Of a stretch of 64,000 bases of DNA, positions 22,801 through 31,800 are shown piece by piece. Source of the stretch: Marthasterias glacialis (lineage: Eukaryota > Echinodermata > Asteroidea > Forcipulatida > Asteriidae); contig OU452221.1 of NCBI GenBank assembly GCA_911728455.2, positions 3,190,290 to 3,254,289 on the forward strand, in the 5' to 3' direction. The notes under the pieces are model-generated. The model saw nothing but the letters and a program-made list of their open reading frames with translations, made no database searches and was not told the DNA's origin. Positions within the stretch are counted from its first letter, which is position 1. Every line of letters starts with the position of its first letter. Both the position numbers and the translations under genes were made by a program.

Positions 22801-25800
22801 ATAAAAACAATGAGTTATATTATTATTATTGTTATTGCTATTATTATTCCACTTGCCTTATTACATTGCAAGCTTTATCACCGATGAATGCCTCAATATT
22901 CCGTCCTGTATTTAGAGCCATTCCATTGATTGTTATACGAGTCCCACCAGCTGCTGGTCCAAAACGAGGACTGAAACTTGTAATAGATGGAACCTGGCAG
23001 GAAAATCAGAACCAGAAAAACACAATAGTAGATACTCAACATCAACCAAACCATTCTGTCCTTTTATTTGTAAACAATCAATACTGTGGTATTGAACTCA
23101 CTGGAAACAACTCATTTCCTCATCTCGTCTTTGAACAATCATATCTTGGATGTCAATGTCATTGACGGCTACAACTTGTTATTAATGGATTTTGGTGAGG
23201 AGCAAACCCAATAAAAAAAGGACAAAATTTTGACATAGGGGCCTAACCTGCCATCCCTCACAATCATTTATACATATTTGAAGAACTTTTTCCTTGTCCA
23301 ATTTAAGGATTCCAGCTTCTGAGAAACTATTCATATATATGGCGTAGCTGAGACTACCCGGTTCCATGTAAAATTATAGTTTAATGAAAGTCAAAGCCCT
23401 ATTAAAAATCAACATTTTGAGTGAAGGTAGACTATCCCTGTTATATGAACTAACTGTACACCCCATTTACAAGTAATACCATGTTAACAGTGTTCTCTGA
23501 TTAGTTTGTAGTGATTAGAAAGAGACAAAAAACACAAACTTTGTTCCCTTTCACCCAATTATTCAACTGCCAAAAACATTGAAAATCTATCACTGCACCT
23601 TGTATCCAAATCTGACATCTCCTGTTCCCACTTGCTGGGCACCATTTAAACCTGTTACATTCACAATCAACTCCTGTGGTGCCTGGTCATCAGGGTTGCT
23701 CCTTGTTAAACAAGTCACACTATGGTCAAAGCAAAACAAATTTATCACATTTCTGAATCTTATTCAAATGACAATTCATGCAGTAGAGTATTGATTTTTG
23801 TGTGAGAAGTTTTCATAAGCAATTTAATATTTAAAAAAATACTGTAAACAAGTTTGAATATCGTAGCACGCTCGTCGCTTGTTCATAATCGTTTTAATTA
23901 ATGCATTTTAAAAGGTTGACTGACTATACATTTATAATTACCTGGAACTTGTGTTGTAATACCTCTCAAATCCACCCAAGTCACAAGTCCGACCTCCTAC
24001 AGTAACTCCTAGGATGTCACTAAATCGTCTACCAAAATCAGTCCCAAACAGTGTTAGAGTAGTATTACCATTAACTGGACCCGTCAGAGGAAAGATCTTA
24101 AAGTTAAAAAAGTGAAAAAAATGTAACGTGTCACCATGAAGAAAGACTGATATGAACAGAAAACAATGCCTTCAATACTCTAAGCATTGTTCTAGCTGAT
24201 AAGGCTTTTGAATGTTAAAAAAAAAAACCCCAAACAACATAAAGATTCAACTTAAAGGATTTATGTTGGTTCCAGATAACCTCCTTCCCTACTTGGCCAC
24301 TGTGCATGTTATCCGGAGGAGTACCCAATTGTGCTTTGGGAACCCATCGATGGAGCTAGGAGCAGGGGCTGAAGGAGTCTAATGTCGACCATTTGAAGGA
24401 CGCAGCACACCAAAAAAATGCTGAGCTGAGGACACTGACACTGGACTGGGTGCGTGAAAGGCAACCATCAGAGGCTCCCAAGATGGTGTCGGCTGAAGAC
24501 GACCTCTCACATTGACCTCCTTCCCTACACCACCAGGAGAGTCCTGCTGGGGTTGACAGCAGTCACAACAAGCCACAATTATTACAAATTTATGATTTTC
24601 ACCTACCTCAAGTATAACTGGGTCAGGGCAGTTGCGTCCATTGTCAAGGGTAACCATTGAGTTAGTCATCAAACACACAGAACTGTCGTTGACAGTACAG
24701 GTCCCATCACACCAAACACATCCAAGCTCTTCCCGGGTGGTTTCCTCCAATAGACAGCGGCTACAGTCTGGACGCTGAGATTCACACTTGTAAAGTGTTA
24801 CTGTGAAGAAAAGTTTGTTTTAATTTGTACATTAGCTAACTTTTCATTAGGGAATTACAATATGAGGACCCGGTCTTCACTACATGGTAATGACCGGATT
24901 GGTGACTGGCCGCTGTTAATGGATCTAACCAAAGGCAAGGTCCATTAACAGCGGCCTACTACCAACCAAGCTCATCACCTGATGCAGTGCAGACCAGGGC
25001 TCGATTTCACAAAGAGCTTAGATTGATCTTAACTTCAAATCACTCTTAGTTGCTAAGCAAAGTGTGATGTCATAATACAGATCACAATGGTAATACTGAC
25101 AACTCATCTGAAGATGAATCTCAGTGCTTTGTGAAATCGAGCCCAGGTCCTCATATTGTTATCCCCAATAAAAATTACTTTAAAGGAAAAAACGGTAACA
25201 GTTATCAGAATTTACAATTTTTCTTTTCTTGATATGTTTAGAATTGTTTTATTCCCTACAGGGGCCATTCTTTAGGCTGTTCAAGTTTTGCATGGCACCT
25301 AGTCTTTTACACGTAGATAACTATATATGCTCAATTTCAAGAACCAGACTATGAGCTCTTAAAATTAACAATGCCATTGTATGGAAATACTTTGGTTGGT
25401 GTTTGGCTTTATGCTTTGCAGTATTTTAGTTTCATGTGTGTACCAGTTACCTTAAATTGACACAATGTCATGGTACATGACACATATGCCTGGTATGCGC
25501 ATCCACATCGTCACCATTTTCACGAACAGCCACTTATCTTTAAATCCCATATTCAAAGAGGCGATTTTTCGTTTTCACAAACAGCCTCTTATCTTTAATT
25601 AATATTTAATCATATTTTAGCATTTCTCCTTATAAAAAAATATGATTCTATAGGTTCGATTATGTACTTGAGTATCATTTAACATCGCATTGATGAAAAA
25701 TAGTACTTATTTTACCTGTGGAATGAAGTTTTAACGCAAACAAAACTTCAACGTTGATTTTCTAAAAACGTTATTCTCGCGCACATAAAGATAAGTGGCT

Positions 25801-28800
25801 GTTCGTGAAAACGGTGACAATATGGCACCAACTGTCTTACCAAAATAAGAAAACAGTTGATTTGATAGTTTCCAGCACAACACAGTGCATACAGAACTTT
25901 TGAACAAAAATATGCTTGTTTAGGGGCCATATTTGCCAGATAACAGAACTGGTCTTAATATCACGTTAATACCAGTCTCTGACCAATCAGAGTGCATAAA
26001 CTCTCCAAGCTTATGATTTATTAATGACAGTTCAAAACAATTACTATTTAAACATTTTGAAGAAGGTAAAATGATTTGATAATAATTTCCAAAGATTTTT
26101 AATTTTTACTTTGATTTCTGACACTCAGAATTTCATACCCTGCAGCCAAAATAAGCATATCTGGGTTTGCATGTTATTTTGTTGTCTTATTTAAGTTCAG
26201 CTGTAATTTTGAATTGCATAAAATATGTCTGACCTTCGAACCCATATCTATCATCCAGCAGATGTACATTATCATTTATATCGGTCCACTCCACCGTCAA
26301 GCTGACAGTCAACTCTTGCTCATCGGCTGTATATGTGTACTACACAATTAAAAATACAAAACAACACAAAAGCCTAAGTGAATAATTAGTACAGCTTCAA
26401 TTAAAGGTTGACAATTTAAAGACCTTATGCCATCAGACAACAAGGCAAACAGTTTTATTATGGTGTGAAAGTTGGAAGAAAAAAATATATATATAGTCTG
26501 CTCCCATCATATGAAATAAAAATAATGCCACGTCCGAATTGACATGTTCAGCGGTGGCTTTGGTAAGATTGGTGAAACATATCAATTTGTTATCCCTCCT
26601 TTTCAAGCGTTCACACAGTCAGTGATTTTTCTGCAGGGCTTACTGCAAAGCTGAGCATCATCTTGGCCAATGAACCGACTTTCATTGCTGAGCTGAGCAA
26701 ATTGTGACATGACAATACACAACACTATGGTAATAATGACAACAAATAATTATATTAAAATGAATCTTAGAGCTTTGTGAATTTAAGCCCAGAGAGCCCA
26801 GTTATTATTATCTGGTATTGAAACCAAGGAACCCTTAAAAGTGCCCTGTAAGCCTGATAGATACCTGTGTGGAGAAGAAACATTCAGTTTTAGATGAAGG
26901 AGGAAAACACCATACCGGGAAAGACCCATGCAATCGGGTAGGGACTGAAAACTTAATCCACATGCAAGGCTCCTGTCCCGAGTGGGATTCGAACAGGGGG
27001 CCCACAGAGGTAAATGGAAGGAAAGAAACCACCTAGCCCTGAATGCCCATTAGGTGACCCTTGGACCGCCACCATATCCCAGCAACCCAGGTTGGGTAAG
27101 AACCCATTGTCTTTATTTGCTCAATAGCAGTATGTCCAAGCTGGAAAGGGGGTATGTCCTGTCCCTAATTTCAGTGTGCTCAAATTTAACAAGTAAACAC
27201 AACTAGCACTTACCGAGTTATCTCCACAGGTCAAATATCCATTTTCTCGCATGGCAATGGCTAACTGTTTGGCTCCATCTATGTTTAGGCTGCACTGGTA
27301 GCTCTTTATCTATTCATGAAATAATAATAAATAATTATTTACGCCTTACGTCCTATCCGATACATTTTTACTTGCGAGACTTGATGGCGGGACCCAGAAT
27401 CCACACCCTGAAAAACATCAGAGCTTGAGTTTGGTGCACCACTACTAGACCACTCAGCCAAAACACTCCGCAAAAAAGAACAATCTAAATTTCATATATA
27501 GCTTGTAAGGCATTGCTAAACTTCATTGTACAAACTAGCCAAAAAGGTTCTTGAATAACAGAACGCATTTAATAATGCTATTCTTAATTTATCAAAGCTG
27601 GGTTTTTATTGTTTTGTTCAAAAGGTAGAATTTGTTTAGAACATACTCAGTCCTTTCATCTCGAAAAAAAGAAAGAAATACCTCTTACTCTTTATTGAAA
27701 TAAATGCTGCCACTGTTTTTTTATGGACTCGTTAAATATGTAATAACTTCATCAACAAGTTTTGGCAGGGGTTTTAGACCTGATATTTGATTTAACAAGA
27801 AACTTTGAGAATTAGCTCATTAATAAGTACATCCCTTGAAGTTACATACCTGATCAGGATTGGGAAGATTATTAGTCCCAAAGGTAATTCGTCTGTCTAC
27901 TCCAGTAGGGACCAAAATTTCACCTCTTTGAACGTGTAGTTGAGGGCAGAAATTGGGTCCTTCCATGCTGGATTCCTTATTCTACAAGGATATTTAAAAA
28001 ACAGTAATATTAACCTTGTAAGATTTTTTATTATTTCAACTTTGTTTTTTATTAACCACGTTTCTTATTGCTATGTATTTGACTATTTGTACTGTAATAT
28101 ACATGTCCCATTTAGGGATAGCAGTTGTAATACTAATAAAAGGCTACCTTGACTAAAACAGCAGATAAATAAATAAACGTGGTGTTTTTACATTTCCATT
28201 ATCTTTAAGTGTATGTACTCACATTCAGTCCGGTCACAATGACTTCATTTTGTCCAGAGCAAGAGGTGCTCTCATAAGTACATCTATTCTCAAAGACACA
28301 CCAGTCACATGCCCAGGAACTACCAACGCATGATACACAGCTACAGAAATCAAACAGCTTGTTGTCAATTCAGATGAACTGTAATTACAGGTTTACTCAC
28401 ATTACAGGTTATTTATGTTACAGGGTTATTCAAATTACTCACATAACAGGGCTGATTGCTTCAAGAACTACTCACCCTACAGGGTTACTCACTTTACATG
28501 GTTACTCACTTTACATGGTTACTCACCCTACAGGGTTACTCACTTTACAGGGTTACTCACCCTACATGGTTACTCACTTTACAGGGTTACTCACTTTACA
28601 GGGTTACTCACCCTACAGGGTTACTCACTTTACAGGTTTACTCACCCTTCAGGGTTACTCACTTTACAGGGTTACTCACCCTTCAGGGTTACTCACTTTA
28701 CAGGGTTACTCACCCTACAGGGTTACTCACTTTACAAGGTTACTCACCCTACATTGTTACTCACTTTACAGGGTTACTCACCCTACAGGGTTACTCACTT

Positions 28801-31800
28801 TACAGGGTGACTCACCCTACATGGTTACTCACTTTACAAGGTTACTCACTTTACAGGGTTACTCACCATACAGGGTTACTCACTTTACAGGGTTACTCAC
28901 CCTTCAGGGTTACTCACTTTACAGGGTTACTCACCCTTCAGGGTTACTCACTTTACAGGGTTACTCACCCTACAGGGTTACTCACTTTACAAGGTTTCTC
29001 ACCCTACATTGTTACTCACTTTACAGGGTTACTCACCCTTCAGGGTTACTCACTTTACAGGGTTACTCACCCTACAGGGTTACTCACTTTACAAGGTTAC
29101 TCACCCTACATTGTTACTCACTTTACAGGGTTACTCACCCTACGGGGTTACTCACCCTACAGGGTTACTCACTTTACAGGGTTACTCACCCTACAGGGTT
29201 ACTCACTTTACACGGTTACTCACTTTACAGGGTTGCTCACTTTACAGGGTTACTCACCCTACATGGTTACTCACTTTACAGGGTTACTCACCCAACAGGG
29301 TTACTCACTTTACAGGGTTACTCACCCAACAGGGTTACTCACTTTACAGGGTTACTCACATTGGTTACTTACACTAGAGGACAATTCACTTTACAGGGTT
29401 ACTCACTCTCCGGGGCTTATCACTTTACAGGATTCCTCACCTGGGTTATACTCAAACTGTGGTTACTCACATTACAGGGTTGCTTACTTTGCAAGGTTAC
29501 TGATCACAGGAATCAGAAATCTTGTTTTCTAAATGTTTTCATAATTTTGTTTGTTGAAATAAAATGCAACTGACATCAACAATCTAAAGATACTGAATCA
29601 AGAAAATCATTCAGTAATTTTTGGTGACTCACCTTTTATGTGTGGAGCAATCATAAAAACTGAACTCTCGATCCACAAAGTTGACTCCTGTCTCTGTTGA
29701 CTCGACACTCAACAGCATCGATGAATGATCCTCTGAGTATAGAAACACAGTTTGACAACAGACCTATTTTAATTACTTATCTTTGTAGCAAACAACAATT
29801 TGTAATAAATTTTCTTGAATCAAATTTAAAAATTGACCCATGAGCCAATTTTTGGACTGTATATTGGCAGGGCCAAGTAAATCAGCCAAAATGATAATGC
29901 ATTTGTACTGATTACAACACAAAGGACCTTCAAGTGACTTAGTGAAAGACTGCAATAGTTTTTAAGATTGTTTGTACTAAACCACAAAGGAAACTGGTGG
30001 AGTAATTCTAATTCAATTTTGGGGTGAACAAAGAAAAATTGACTATAATGGATTTTGAACTTGTGACATGTGTGTCCTCCAGATTAATGTGCCGGCTAAA
30101 TGTCTGGATTGATTAACAATGTCCATATTAAAGTTCAGGTTGAATGTCTTCTGACTGGCCAACATTAGAGCTAGATAGTTCAGTTGGTAGAGCGCGGGCA
30201 TGTTAATCTGGAGGTCACAGGTTCAAATCCTGTTCTACTAGGTTTTTCTTTGTTCACCTTAAAATTCTTACAAATATTTAAAATTCTATGATGGAAAAAT
30301 AACAATAAAAAAACAAGCAGTTGTTTACAGCTTAAAATGCACATGCAGAACACTGCAGGTTTAAATTGTATGATCTGATGTAACCTGCCAACCATACCAA
30401 AGTGCAACAAAAAACATCAAAAGTCAGTATTTGTCCTTTCCACTATGGCCCACCTTTCCCTCAACAGCAAGGGCATTGTTCTTCAATTGTCTCTGCCCAC
30501 AAGAGAGAAAAGCTTATACTGCTTCCAATTAAGTAAAAGGCAAATTGTTATAATGGTGAACTTAAGATTGACGAGCTGACCCACAGAATGTCTCAAAACA
30601 GCCAAGAGAAGAGCTGGCCTGATACTTTGCTGGTGACAGTTCATTCCTATAGTAAAGTGCACCTCAACGAAGGAAACTTAAATTTCTATATGGGAACATT
30701 TCAAAGGGCACCAAGGCAATGGCAAGGGGCATGGAGGCAACTACCTCCATTGCCTCCAAGTGATCCAGAATAAGGAAGTAAAAACAAAAAAGAGGTTAAG
30801 CAACTTCTCAACCTAGTTTGAAGCAACTTATCAACCTAGTTTGAAGCTGGCGGACAGTCTATTGGACTCAAGGTTCTAGCATCTGAGTCATCCGAGTGTG
30901 GGTTCACTTGTGTCCTTGAACAAGCCACTTTTTAAAGATGGTTTCAGAAAGGCTAAATGCTCCCAAAATTGTGCAAGGCACTTTAATGGTTGGTCTAAAA
31001 GTGGTTACTGACCTCCAGTCATGATTTCAGGTATCAGATTACTAGGTGGTGTAGTACACTGAAGATTGTCTCCATTTTTATCAGCTGGGTTGCTAAATAC
31101 ATCATCAAAGTGACAGATATAGTGCTGGCTGCTAAGCAAGTCTGGAAGTTGCTGCACTGTCAAAACTATCTGTAATAAAAAATAACCCCATCGATTGGTA
31201 ACAACAAATATTACTTGGTAGCTTGGTAATGTTACCATCTTTGGCATATACCCTGTCGGTGATAGCAAAAATGAATACTGGTTTTGGTACGATAAAAAGG
31301 GGTTCAGACTATTTTTTTTCTTTTGTTTGATTGTAATGATTGATAAGAAAATAATACCTGTTGTTCTGTGACAGTGATAGGAAGGCTGTCATATGGAGCT
31401 ATATCAGTAATGTCAATGCACTGTGGGTCATTGTAAGACAGCCATCGAGATGATACATCTTGCAGTGGACATTCATGATATCGTGTACACCTAAAATAAA
31501 AAATGAAAAATTCAATGATATTACTCTTCAGTGTACACCAGAAAATTTACTGACTACAGTTCTCCAGACAAGATACAATACTTACTGTCTCTGCAGAGTA
31601 CACCAGCCACAGTATGGGTCTCCATCCCTCCCTGCGTCCGTACCAATACACATCTCACACATTGTATACTGACCACAGTTCTCAACACGCATCTTTACCA
31701 ACTGCAATATTAAAGAAAAGATAAAGCATCAGATAAAGCAGGGTAGAGTTAATCCACATAGTCAATGAATATTGATTATAACAACATACCAAAATTCGTT

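Larger units (their letters stand above)
15300..24540. repeat. Plexin segmental duplication, copy A
   Basis: Matches 55998-64000 (end of window) with exons, introns and intronic repeats in the same order. Main differences: a deletion of about 370 bases near 15395, a 23-base minisatellite much longer in A (17644-20130), and a 34-base minisatellite longer in B. The break on the low side coincides with the start of the foreign segment. Confidence 0.92.

Noticed and set aside
23182-23367. Minus-strand open frame between gene A exons 14 and 15, conserved at 62615-62824
   Set aside because: No acceptor gives an open phase-0 frame, and exons 14 and 15 already join in frame with the expected plexin IPT sequence.
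24379-24480. Plus-strand frame giving QHTKKMLS / LTLDWVRERQPSEA near exon 12 (also 63760-63975)
   Set aside because: It resembles a decayed mobile-element coding piece, but no domain can be recognised and it is short and intronic.
28359-29573. Long plus-strand open frame (404 codons) of HFTGLLTLQGYS-type repeats
   Set aside because: It is the 17-base minisatellite read as protein; the other plus-strand frames are also largely open, and it lies antisense within a plexin intron.
30168-30240. Genuine tRNA gene
   Set aside because: A- and B-boxes are present, but the cloverleaf stems pair poorly and it lies within a foldback element, so a SINE-type relic is likelier.
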